Positions 1 to 7,862 of a DNA stretch of 7,862 nt are shown in pieces. A program made the position numbers and the translations under genes. Location of the stretch: positions 1 through 7,862 of the forward strand of contig CAUGKZ010000062.1 of assembly GCA_959600065.1 (NCBI GenBank). The letters are read 5' to 3'. Numbering within the stretch: position 1 is the stretch's first letter; each line of letters starts with the position of its first letter. The notes under the pieces were generated by a model that saw nothing but the letters and a program-made list of their open reading frames with translations, searched no databases and was not told the DNA's origin. Source of the DNA: an uncultured Kroppenstedtia sp. (GTDB lineage: Bacteria; Bacillota; Bacilli; Thermoactinomycetales; DSM-45169).

Positions 1-294
<294 letters not shown>

Positions 295-312
295 TCACTC
301 CTTGATCCCATG

Positions 313-352
313 GTAAACAAAAATCTCCCATCCCTAAAAGGGACGGGAGATT
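313..352 (-). terminator. T-box intrinsic terminator hairpin of proS leader
   Basis: The two 13-nt arms (352-340 and 334-322 on the minus strand) pair over their full length with a single G-U pair and a 5-nt loop. They are followed by TTTTTGTTT (321-313). This is the OFF state. The 5' arm CTCCCGTCCC is also available to pair with the G-rich T-box in the antiterminator. The U-run ends about 10 nt before the proS ribosome binding site. Confidence 0.93.
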
Positions 353-545
353 CAACCCGCGGTACCACCCCGATTGACCGCAGAGCACCTGCGATCCACT
401 CGATCCCGATAACGGAAGGGCATCCGGCGTGGCTCGTCGCCAGCGGCTCCAGGATGGGGAACAGATACCTGTGCATCGACCTTCCAGTCGAGAGCCGACT
501 TCCTGGGACACAGTCGTACCTGCGGGTCCTTTCATCACCTTCTTC
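313..545 (-). promoter_or_regulatory. T-box riboswitch leader of proS
   Basis: This leader RNA senses uncharged tRNA and lets transcription run into proS when it binds. The diagnostic T-box sequence GGGGTGGTACCGCGGG lies at 371-356 on the minus strand. Its TGGT bulge can pair with an ACCA tRNA end, and bacterial tRNA-Pro carries A as discriminator base, so the match is right for proline. A short hairpin (CGCAG/CTGCG, 393-379) just upstream fits stem III. Further upstream, about 450-540, is a long stem I-like hairpin with an AGGAAGTCGG segment resembling the AG-bulge motif. On its 3' side is TTCCCCATCC (461-452), where CCC followed by A (458-455) is a candidate proline specifier codon. The specifier assignment is tentative because I folded it by eye. 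The 5' end is inferred from the promoter. Confidence 0.92.
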
Positions 546-551
546 GGAAAA

Positions 552-580
552 ATCATATCAGGTGGAAAACGCATTGTCAA
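552..580 (-). promoter_or_regulatory. Vegetative (sigma-A type) promoter of proS
   Basis: On the minus strand a perfect -35 box TTGACA (580-575) is followed by exactly 17 nt and then TATGAT (557-552), one base from consensus. Transcription should begin near 545, giving a leader of about 257 nt that contains the complete T-box. The position just upstream of stem I is where a T-box promoter is expected. No operator is obvious, so control is probably mainly by T-box attenuation. Confidence 0.88.
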
Positions 581-998
581 TTTGTTGCGGATCAAGGATA
601 ACGCTTTGGAGATTGATCGTCCTAGAAGTTGTGGGAAAACTGTTCACAGAGAGGATGGGGTTTCAGGGCTGTTGATTAACCAGAAAATGAGTGGAGGAAA
701 TAAAACTGACCTTTCTCTCTACCTATTGGCTCCATCGTAAAATATTGCTTGAGGGGACGGGGATGGTGGGACGGCTCGATCTCTTGCAAAGAGCGCAAAG
801 GCTCTTCACCGTCCCACCACCCCGATCTTATTTCTCGCCCAAAATATGGATAACCAACACGCCTGGTTGGGCTTCACATGGATCGGATCGGTAGAACTTA
901 GACGCCGGAATGTGAAAGGCCATCTGACCCTCCGATAGATGTAAATCACAACGTTTCTAGCTTCATTACGATCTGTGTCCTCATTCCCAAGCCCCATG
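581..998. other. Intergenic stretch without a convincing gene
   Basis: This stretch lies between the proS promoter and the 3' end of the small membrane-protein gene. Open frames on both strands lack a ribosome binding site and resemble no family I know. The only clear structure is the palindrome at 759-823. No terminator with a U-run was found just after the membrane-protein stop codon. Nothing tRNA-like was seen. Confidence 0.6.
759..823. repeat. Large imperfect inverted repeat (cruciform or REP-like hairpin)
   Basis: The left arm GGGGATGGTGGGACGG (759-774) and right arm CCGTCCCACCACCCC (809-823) are complementary over 15 bp, with one extra A at 763. The 34-nt interior holds two mutually exclusive small hairpins: CTCTT/AAGAG (781-785 with 789-793) and AAGAGC/GCTCTT (789-794 with 801-806). 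No gene ends into it and the T content after either arm is poor, so it does not look like an ordinary terminator. A G/C-rich clover-like palindrome in a gene-free spacer fits a REP-type or MITE-like repeat. A second genomic copy, which I cannot see, would be needed to confirm that. Confidence 0.6.
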
Positions 999-1337
999 TT
1001 AAGCAAATAGCAGGATAAACAGTGCATATTCGAAGAGACAGCAGATGATGGCAGGGATGCACAGAACAAATCCCAACAGAAGCGAAATCCAGGTGCGGGG
1101 ATGGGAGGCAGCATATCGGTAGGAGAGAATCCCCGCCACCACTTGACTGACTCCCAAGGGAAGGACAAACAAAAGTCCGAACCCGCTGACCCAGAACCAG
1201 AGGAGCTCATGTTGCACAGGAGAAGGCTCCATTCCCCCAAACAAGTGGTACCGGCTTTGGATCCGCAAGTAACCGATGAAAAACATCAGGCTCCAGATTC
1301 CGTAATATATGACCACGCTCCAGAACCATTTTTTCAC
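999..1337 (-). CDS. Small integral membrane protein of unknown function, 112 aa
   Basis: I do not recognise the family. The protein begins VKKWFWSVVIYYGIWSLMFF. It has three probable membrane segments: about residues 4-24, 46-72 and 84-112, the last running to the C-terminus. Between the first two is a short polar loop containing RIQSRYHLFGGMEPSP; between the second and third is SYRYAASHPRT. Basic residues at the N-terminus (VKK) suggest a cytoplasmic N-terminus. The frame is open upstream to 1628, but GTG at 1337-1335 is the best start because GGGGAGGT (1351-1344) sits six nucleotides before it. The in-frame ATG at 1376 has no suitable ribosome binding site. The gene is divergent from pcrB and separated from proS by over 400 bp, so it appears to be monocistronic. 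No catalytic motif is visible and its role cannot be inferred from context. Confidence 0.72.
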   Translation of the reverse strand: MKKWFWSVVIYYGIWSLMFFIGYLRIQSRYHLFGGMEPSPVQHELLWFWVSGFGLLFVLPLGVSQVVAGILSYRYAASHPRTWISLLLGFVLCIPAIICCLFEYALFILLFA

Positions 1338-1343
1338 CTTGTG

Positions 1344-1351
1344 ACCTCCCC
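1344..1351 (-). promoter_or_regulatory. Ribosome binding site fixing a GTG start
   Basis: GGGGAGGT on the minus strand is a strong Shine-Dalgarno match six nucleotides before GTG (1337-1335). It decides the start of the small membrane protein, 39 codons into what would otherwise be a longer frame opened by a poor ATG at 1376 than by any upstream candidate with a good site; counted from that ATG the difference is 13 codons. Confidence 0.75.
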
Positions 1352-1426
1352 GGCGTGGTTTCCCTTTTCCGTTCATCCTATGCGCCGAGGGTGGGATTCT
1401 TCCCCGGAAACATGAAGAAGCCTTTC

Positions 1427-1455
1427 TTTTTCCCCCTTTCCTTGTCGTGTATAAT
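1427..1455 (+). promoter_or_regulatory. Probable promoter of the pcrB-pcrA(-ligA) operon
   Basis: A perfect TATAAT lies at 1450-1455, about 36 nt before the pcrB start, which would place transcription start near 1462. The -35 region at the proper distance is only a pyrimidine tract (TTTTTC at 1427-1432) with weak resemblance to TTGACA. The -10 match and its position are therefore the main support. Confidence 0.5.
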
Positions 1456-1491
1456 AATCCTGAATGGAACGAGCGGCTTGGGAGGATGAGC

Positions 1492-2214
1492 ATGCTGACC
1501 GAACGCATGAAAACATGGCGACATGTATTTAAACTGGATCCCAACCGATCCCTGTCCGAGAGTGCCTTGGAAAAGGTATGTACCGCTGGTACCGATGCAG
1601 TGATCGTGGGAGGAACCGATGGTATCACTTATGAAAATTCCCGGGAGCTGATCCAGCGGATCACTGAATACCCGGTGCAATGTGTCCAAGAGATTTCCGT
1701 TGAATCGGCTGTTGTCCCCGGTGCGGACGGCTATCTGATCCCCGTTGTCCTCAATTCTAGCTCCCACCGTTGGGTAGTGGAGGCACAACACCAGGCGATC
1801 CGGAAATATGGAGACTGGATTCCTTGGCAGGATGTAGCCGCCCTCGGCTATGTGGTCCTCCATCGGGAATCCAAGGTGGCCCGCCTGACAGAAAGTCGGA
1901 CAGAGATGGAATCCGCCGACTTGACGGCTTACGCTCGCTTGGCGGAATTTTTGTTCCGGATGCCCGCTCTGTATGTGGAGTACAGTGGTATGTACGGTGA
2001 GGAGAGAATGGTGCGGGCAGCGCGCCAAGGTTTGGAAAAGTCTCGTCTGTTTTACGGGGGCGGGATTTCCCGGGAAGAGCAGGCTCAGGTGATGAGCCGG
2101 GCGGCTGACACCGTGGTCGTGGGCAACCTGGTGTATCAAGACCTGGAGGCTGCGCTACAGTCTGTCCGCTGGGTCAAGGAAACGGAAACCAACGGAGCAT
2201 CGCAGGACGATTAA
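1492..2214 (+). CDS. pcrB: Heptaprenylglyceryl phosphate synthase PcrB (geranylgeranylglyceryl phosphate synthase family), 240 aa
   Basis: PcrB joins a long prenyl diphosphate (heptaprenyl in Bacillus) to sn-glycerol-1-phosphate, making an archaeal-type ether lipid precursor. It is a cytoplasmic or membrane-associated TIM-barrel enzyme. Visible family signatures are WRHVFKLDP (residues 9-17), GTDAVIVGGTDG (33-44), YLIPVVLNS (81-89), YVEYSG (161-166), the phosphate-binding FYGGGI (187-192) and ADTVVVGN (205-212). These align end to end with my memory of B. subtilis PcrB, and 240 residues is close to its usual length. The start is the ATG at 1492, six nucleotides after GGGAGG (1480-1485). The in-frame ATG at 1486 abuts that site and is too close. 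pcrA follows after 21 nt, so the two are almost certainly cotranscribed. The tail after residue 230 (TETNGASQDD) is a polar extension. Prenyl chain length cannot be decided by eye. Confidence 0.95.
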   Translation: MLTERMKTWRHVFKLDPNRSLSESALEKVCTAGTDAVIVGGTDGITYENSRELIQRITEYPVQCVQEISVESAVVPGADGYLIPVVLNSSSHRWVVEAQHQAIRKYGDWIPWQDVAALGYVVLHRESKVARLTESRTEMESADLTAYARLAEFLFRMPALYVEYSGMYGEERMVRAARQGLEKSRLFYGGGISREEQAQVMSRAADTVVVGNLVYQDLEAALQSVRWVKETETNGASQDD

Positions 2215-2235
2215 AGTGGAAAGGTGCGGATCAGA

Positions 2236-4419
2236 ATGCAAAACACCTGGACGAAGGGCTCCCTTCTCCAAGGATTGAACCCCGACCAGAGACTAGCAGT
2301 GGAGACAACGGAAGGCCCGCTTCTGATCGTGGCCGGGGCTGGCAGTGGAAAAACGCGGGTGTTGACCAACCGGGTGGCCTACCTGTTATCGGAGAAACGA
2401 ATCCACCCCTGGAACATCCTGGCGATCACATTTACCAACAAAGCGGCTCGGGAGATGAAAGACCGGATCCACGCCTTGGCTGGAGCTGAGGCGGAGGAGA
2501 TCTGGATCTCCACCTTTCACTCCATGTGTGTTCGCATCCTGCGTCGGGATATTGACCGGATCGGTTTCAACCGCAATTTCACCATTCTGGACAGTTCCGA
2601 TCAACTGACAGTGATCAAACAGATTTTGAAAGAGAAGAACCTGGATCCGAAGCAGGTTCCCCCTCGGGGATTATTAAACCGGATCAGTAACGCGAAGAAC
2701 CAGCTCCATTCCGTCCAGGACATGAAGGATCGGGCCCAAAGTTACATGGAGGAACTGGCGGCGGAGGTCTTTGAATCCTACCAGGACAAGCTTCGCACCA
2801 ATCAATCCCTGGATTTTGACGACCTGCTGACGGAGACCGTTCGCCTGTTCCAACAGGTGCCGGAAGTGCGGGACTATTATCAGAGGAAGTTTCAATATAT
2901 CCACGTGGATGAATACCAGGATACCAACCATGTACAGTATGTGCTGGTTCGCCTGTTGGCGGAACATCATCGCAACCTGTGTGTGGTGGGGGATTCCGAT
3001 CAATCTATCTACCGTTTTCGTGGAGCAGACATCACCAATATTCTTCACTTCGAACGGGATTATCCTGAGGCCCAAGTGATCAAACTGGAACAAAACTATC
3101 GCTCCACACAAACGATCTTGAAGGCAGCCAACGGGGTGATCGCTCGCAATATGGAGCGCAAACCGAAGGATCTGTGGACAGAGAATTTATCCGGGGAGCC
3201 GGTGCAACTCTATGAAGCGGAGAATGAACATGAGGAAGCCTATTTTGTGGCAGACACGGTTGTAAAAGAGCGGAAGGAGGGAAAGGATTACAAGAGTTTC
3301 GCGGTTTTGTACCGGACCAATGCCCAATCCCGGGTGCTGGAAGAAGTGTTCATGAAGTCTAACATCCCCTACCGGATGGTAGGCGGGCTGAAGTTTTACG
3401 AGCGGAAGGAGATCAAAGATCTGCTGGCTTATTTGCGGCTTCTGGTCAATCCCGACGATGATCTCAGCTTGCGTCGGGTGATCAATGTGCCCAAGCGAGG
3501 GATTGGACAGGCTACGGTGGACAAAATTGCAGCTTTTGCCGACCAAGAGGGGATCTCCATGATGCGAGCGCTCCTGGAGGTAGAGAGGATCGGCCTCTCC
3601 AACCGCTTTCTCCGGCCTTTAGAGAGATTCACCAGCTTGATCAAAGAGCTGAATGCGATGTTGGAATATCTGTCGGCGGGAGAGTTGACAGAAGAAGTGC
3701 TGGAACGGACGGGCTATCGGGAAGAACTGAAAAAGGAAGAGACGGTGGAAGCGGCCACCCGCCTAGAAAACATCGATGAGTTTCTATCTGTGACCCGGGA
3801 GTTTGAAGAGAAAAACGAAGATAAATCTTTGGTAGCCTTTTTGACGGATTTGGCCTTGATCTCCGATGTGGATACACTGGAAGATGAAGGGGAGACTCCA
3901 GAGGATACTGTCACCCTGATGACTCTGCACTCCGCCAAAGGGCTAGAATTTCCCCAGGTGTTCTTGGTGGGGATGGAAGAGGGGATCTTCCCCCACAGCC
4001 GTACCTTGGACGACCCTGAGGAACTGGAGGAGGAGCGGAGGCTGGCTTATGTGGGAATCACACGGGCGGAAGAGAAATTGTACCTCACCCGAGCGAAGAT
4101 GCGGATGCTCTTCGGCCAGACCAGCGCCAATCCTCCCTCCATTTTCCTGCGGGAGATTCCACAGGAACTGGTGGAGCCCGTCGGAAAACCGGCGGCGGTT
4201 TTGCAAAAGCCGGTGTTGCGCCAGGGGCCGGTTCGCCCCAACCCTGATACGGAGACGGATTGGGGTGTAGGGGACAAGGTGAATCATAAGAAATGGGGAG
4301 TCGGTACCGTCGTCAAGGTGCAAGGGGAAGGGCAGGATCTGGAGTTGAATATCGCTTTTCCCGCCCCCACAGGTGTGAAAAGGTTGTTAGCCCAGTTTGC
4401 CCCTGTCACCAAGATTTAA
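2236..4419 (+). CDS. pcrA: ATP-dependent DNA helicase PcrA (UvrD/Rep family, SF1A), 727 aa
   Basis: PcrA is a 3'-5' DNA translocase and helicase used in nucleotide excision repair, clearing of protein roadblocks and rolling-circle plasmid replication. All helicase motifs are present, numbered from the ATG: Walker A GAGSGKT (34-40), motif Ia [31 protein letters not shown], Walker B DEYQD (225-229), motif [17 protein letters not shown] (252-265), motif IV QNYRST (286-291), YRTNAQSR (359-366), motif [11 protein letters not shown] (563-572) and motif [14 protein letters not shown] (601-612). A C-terminal Tudor-like domain begins [18 protein letters not shown] (about 676-693); in PcrA/UvrD this domain contacts RNA polymerase. 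The length is normal. In motif III, Phe replaces the Trp of the Bacillus and Geobacillus enzymes. The start at ATG 2236 is preferred over the in-frame GTG at 2224 because AAGGTG (2221-2226) is nine nucleotides before the ATG but overlaps the GTG. It is second in the pcrB operon. Confidence 0.97.
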   Translation: MQNTWTKGSLLQGLNPDQRLAVETTEGPLLIVAGAGSGKTRVLTNRVAYLLSEKRIHPWNILAITFTNKAAREMKDRIHALAGAEAEEIWISTFHSMCVRILRRDIDRIGFNRNFTILDSSDQLTVIKQILKEKNLDPKQVPPRGLLNRISNAKNQLHSVQDMKDRAQSYMEELAAEVFESYQDKLRTNQSLDFDDLLTETVRLFQQVPEVRDYYQRKFQYIHVDEYQDTNHVQYVLVRLLAEHHRNLCVVGDSDQSIYRFRGADITNILHFERDYPEAQVIKLEQNYRSTQTILKAANGVIARNMERKPKDLWTENLSGEPVQLYEAENEHEEAYFVADTVVKERKEGKDYKSFAVLYRTNAQSRVLEEVFMKSNIPYRMVGGLKFYERKEIKDLLAYLRLLVNPDDDLSLRRVINVPKRGIGQATVDKIAAFADQEGISMMRALLEVERIGLSNRFLRPLERFTSLIKELNAMLEYLSAGELTEEVLERTGYREELKKEETVEAATRLENIDEFLSVTREFEEKNEDKSLVAFLTDLALISDVDTLEDEGETPEDTVTLMTLHSAKGLEFPQVFLVGMEEGIFPHSRTLDDPEELEEERRLAYVGITRAEEKLYLTRAKMRMLFGQTSANPPSIFLREIPQELVEPVGKPAAVLQKPVLRQGPVRPNPDTETDWGVGDKVNHKKWGVGTVVKVQGEGQDLELNIAFPAPTGVKRLLAQFAPVTKI

Positions 4420-6619
<2,200 letters not shown>

Positions 6620-6692
6620 ATCAGGGGAAGAGAAAGTTCCCAGGCACCGTTGTACTACAGGCATAGGCAACTAGGGTCTGTGGTTGGTAGTC

Positions 6693-6741
6693 CCTGCCAA
6701 ATTCCATTCCGGCTGAGGCGAGGTGGCAGGAATTATTCCTG
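6693..6741. repeat. Two overlapping inverted repeats after ligA
   Basis: CCTGCCA (6693-6699) can pair with TGGCAGG (6724-6730). The CAGG of that second arm also begins a 15-nt palindrome, CAGGAAT-T-ATTCCTG (6727-6741), so the two hairpins exclude each other. Neither is followed by a U-run. They lie in the convergent ligA-TPR spacer. They could be 3'-UTR structure or a protein-binding palindrome; the sequence does not say which. Confidence 0.45.
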
Positions 6742-6746
6742 TATAC

Positions 6747-6783
6747 CAAGTCGGGCCACCGGGGATTCGGGTGGCCTGACTTG
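6747..6783. terminator. Strong hairpin between convergent genes, possible bidirectional terminator
   Basis: CAAGTCGGGCCACC (6747-6760) and GGTGGCCTGACTTG (6770-6783) form a 14-bp stem with one G-U pair (on the plus-strand RNA) and a 9-nt loop. It lies between the ligA stop (6619) and the TPR gene stop (6808), where terminators for both are expected. The weak point is the tail: the plus strand has only scattered T (TCTTTGCTTT) and the minus strand none. It is therefore a probable but not classical terminator. Confidence 0.5.
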
Positions 6784-6807
6784 CTGGGTCTTTGCTTTCG
6801 GGTCGGG

Positions 6808-7862
6808 TCAGTTTTTTTCAGACAGATCCACTTCGAAGTTGGTGCAGGGGAGAAGTTGGTGATAATGGTCCACCGCTTGCAGAAGGTAGCGAACCCCCTC
6901 GTCGGTTTTTCCTGATTGAATGTAATGTTTGCCGAGAGTGTGGGTGGCCCGGGCCGTGTTTTCCGGGGTACCCAAACGGAGAAAAGATTGGATCGCTTCC
7001 TGGTAGTAGCGGATGAATTCCTGGTAATTTCCACGATGATAGTAGATTTGTCCAAGAAAAATCAGACATTCGGACTTGAGGCGTTCCCGGGATTCCAGCA
7101 GAGGGATCGCCTTCTCAATATGAACTTGCGCCTGATCCAAGTCCCCGGTTTTCAAGTAGGTTTGACACAAAATCTGGTGGACGAATCCCTCTTCCCAAGC
7201 CGGCAGATAACTGGGACTGACCACTTCCAGTGATTGGTTTAGGTAGTGGATCGCCTGCTTGCAATCCTCCAACCGCAGATAACAGACCCCCAGTTCATGG
7301 TAGGTGCGGGAAATCAGTATTTTGGAAAACTTAAATTGGTCGGCGATCCGGAGAACCCGTTCAAAGCACTCGATCGCCCCTTGGAAATTTCCCTTGTTGG
7401 TGTAGCAAGCCCCCAGGGTGTTGAACATGGAGCACACTTCCAGCCAACGATCTTGCTTCAACATGATATTGATCGCTTTCTCCGTGTATAGAATGCCGAG
7501 GGCGGGATCGGAAAGGATCAGGTGGGTTTTACCCAGATTCCCGTAGATATAGGCTTTTTCAGTGTCATCCGTTACTTGGGGGAACAGTTTTTCCGCCTGA
7601 TTGTAGCAAAGAAGGGCTTGATCGTACATGTCATGCAAAAAATGAATGTTTCCTTTTATGCGCAGATACCAGACCCGCAGGTTGATATCTTCCTTAGGGT
7701 CTCCCCACCTCTGTTCAAAAGCGGCCAATTTGGTTTGGTATTCCTCTTTTTTGGAAAAATGAATTAGAAAATTGATTTCTATCAAATCGGTTTTCATATG
7801 GATCCGTTGATCAGGGGTCTTCCCGGAGAGCTTTTTCAATTCCTCGAGGGAGGCTTTGGCTT
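6808..7862 (-). CDS. Tetratricopeptide-repeat protein, C-terminal 350 residues; probable HTH/TPR regulator running off the right edge
   Basis: The frame is open to the window end, so the N-terminus is missing. What is visible begins KASLEELKKLSGKTPDQRIH and then contains about seven TPR helix pairs. Clear examples are RIKGNIHFLHDMYDQALLCY, YGNLGKTHLILSDPALGILY, NTLGACYTNKGNFQGAIECF, HELGVCYLRLEDCKQAIHYL, ILCQTYLKTGDLDQAQVHIE, FLGQIYYHRGNYQEFIRYYQ and HTLGKHYIQSGKTDEGVRYL. It ends NFEVDLSEKN. There is no signal peptide in the visible part, so it is likely cytoplasmic. In Bacillales such TPR arrays are typically the sensory part of XRE-type HTH regulators or Rap/PlcR-like proteins that bind peptides or partner proteins. 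That role is inference, since the expected N-terminal HTH lies outside. A TTG at 7839 has no well-placed ribosome binding site and is probably internal. It is transcribed toward ligA. Confidence 0.85.
   Translation of the reverse strand, partial: AKASLEELKKLSGKTPDQRIHMKTDLIEINFLIHFSKKEEYQTKLAAFEQRWGDPKEDINLRVWYLRIKGNIHFLHDMYDQALLCYNQAEKLFPQVTDDTEKAYIYGNLGKTHLILSDPALGILYTEKAINIMLKQDRWLEVCSMFNTLGACYTNKGNFQGAIECFERVLRIADQFKFSKILISRTYHELGVCYLRLEDCKQAIHYLNQSLEVVSPSYLPAWEEGFVHQILCQTYLKTGDLDQAQVHIEKAIPLLESRERLKSECLIFLGQIYYHRGNYQEFIRYYQEAIQSFLRLGTPENTARATHTLGKHYIQSGKTDEGVRYLLQAVDHYHQLLPCTNFEVDLSEKN

Noticed and set aside
630..651. TGTGGGAAAACTGTTCACA as a DnaA box pair or CRP-type operator
   Set aside because: It does not match TTATNCACA, and the TGTG...CACA half-sites are separated by 11 nt rather than the 8 expected for a CRP-like site.
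310..675. Open frames on both strands across the proS leader
   Set aside because: The region is explained by the promoter and T-box riboswitch; the frames have no ribosome binding sites or family resemblance.
806..997. 63-codon minus-strand frame starting ATG at 997, one nucleotide after the stop of the small membrane protein
   Set aside because: It has no ribosome binding site, an Arg-rich composition without a recognisable family, and a stop codon inside the palindrome at 759-823. Translational coupling is possible but unsupported.
1378..2139. 253-codon minus-strand frame opposite pcrB
   Set aside because: It is antisense to a clear pcrB gene with intact family motifs, has no recognisable domain, and arises from codon bias on the opposite strand.
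2224..2226. GTG as the start of pcrA
   Set aside because: The AAGGTG ribosome binding site overlaps it, while ATG 2236 has proper spacing and gives a more typical N-terminus.
6621..6707. 28-codon minus-strand frame MEFGRDYQPQTLVAYACSTT... downstream of the TPR gene, considered as a signal peptide gene
   Set aside because: There is no Shine-Dalgarno sequence, no hydrophobic or basic export signal, and it is simply the end of a longer frame that shadows the TPR gene.
7837..7839. TTG as the start of the TPR protein
   Set aside because: The frame stays open through the window edge, and the AGGAA just before TTG is too close to act as a ribosome binding site. The gene most likely begins outside the window.

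Overview
The window looks like a chromosomal housekeeping region of a Gram-positive Firmicute. Three things point there: a T-box-controlled prolyl-tRNA synthetase gene, a pcrB-pcrA-ligA cluster in the Bacillales order, and strong AGGAGG-type ribosome binding sites. The moderately high G+C, the frequent GTG starts and a TPR protein of the type common in Bacillales suggest a thermophilic or spore-forming relative such as Thermoactinomycetaceae. That family assignment is inference; the order-level placement is much firmer.

Layout, left to right. Positions 1-288 (minus) hold the first 96 codons of a type-3 (archaeal-like) prolyl-tRNA synthetase gene, proS. Its whole regulatory region is present: a near-consensus promoter at 552-580, a leader of about 257 nt carrying a Pro T-box riboswitch, and the terminator hairpin just before the ribosome binding site. 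Positions 581-998 hold no convincing gene but contain a large imperfect palindrome (759-823). Positions 999-1337 (minus) encode a 112-residue membrane protein of unknown function that starts with GTG. It is divergent from pcrB (1492-2214), which makes an archaeal-type prenylglyceryl phosphate lipid precursor. pcrA (2236-4419), an SF1A 3'-5' DNA helicase, follows 21 nt later. After a 187-nt spacer with some RNA-like secondary structure and a tiny ORF comes ligA (4607-6619), the NAD+-dependent DNA ligase. A convergent spacer (6620-6807) with several hairpins separates ligA from a TPR protein gene (6808-7862, minus). That gene runs off the right edge and is probably the C-terminal part of a helix-turn-helix/TPR regulator.

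How the genes work together: PcrA and LigA both serve DNA repair and replication, and pcrB is their traditional operon partner despite its lipid role. ProS is a separate, tRNA-Pro-responsive unit read in the opposite direction. No mobile-element gene, CRISPR array, tRNA or rRNA was seen, and I found no clear previously undescribed system. The items most worth a second look are the palindrome at 759-823, the pcrA-ligA spacer, the ligA-TPR spacer, and a Trp-to-Phe change in PcrA motif III.
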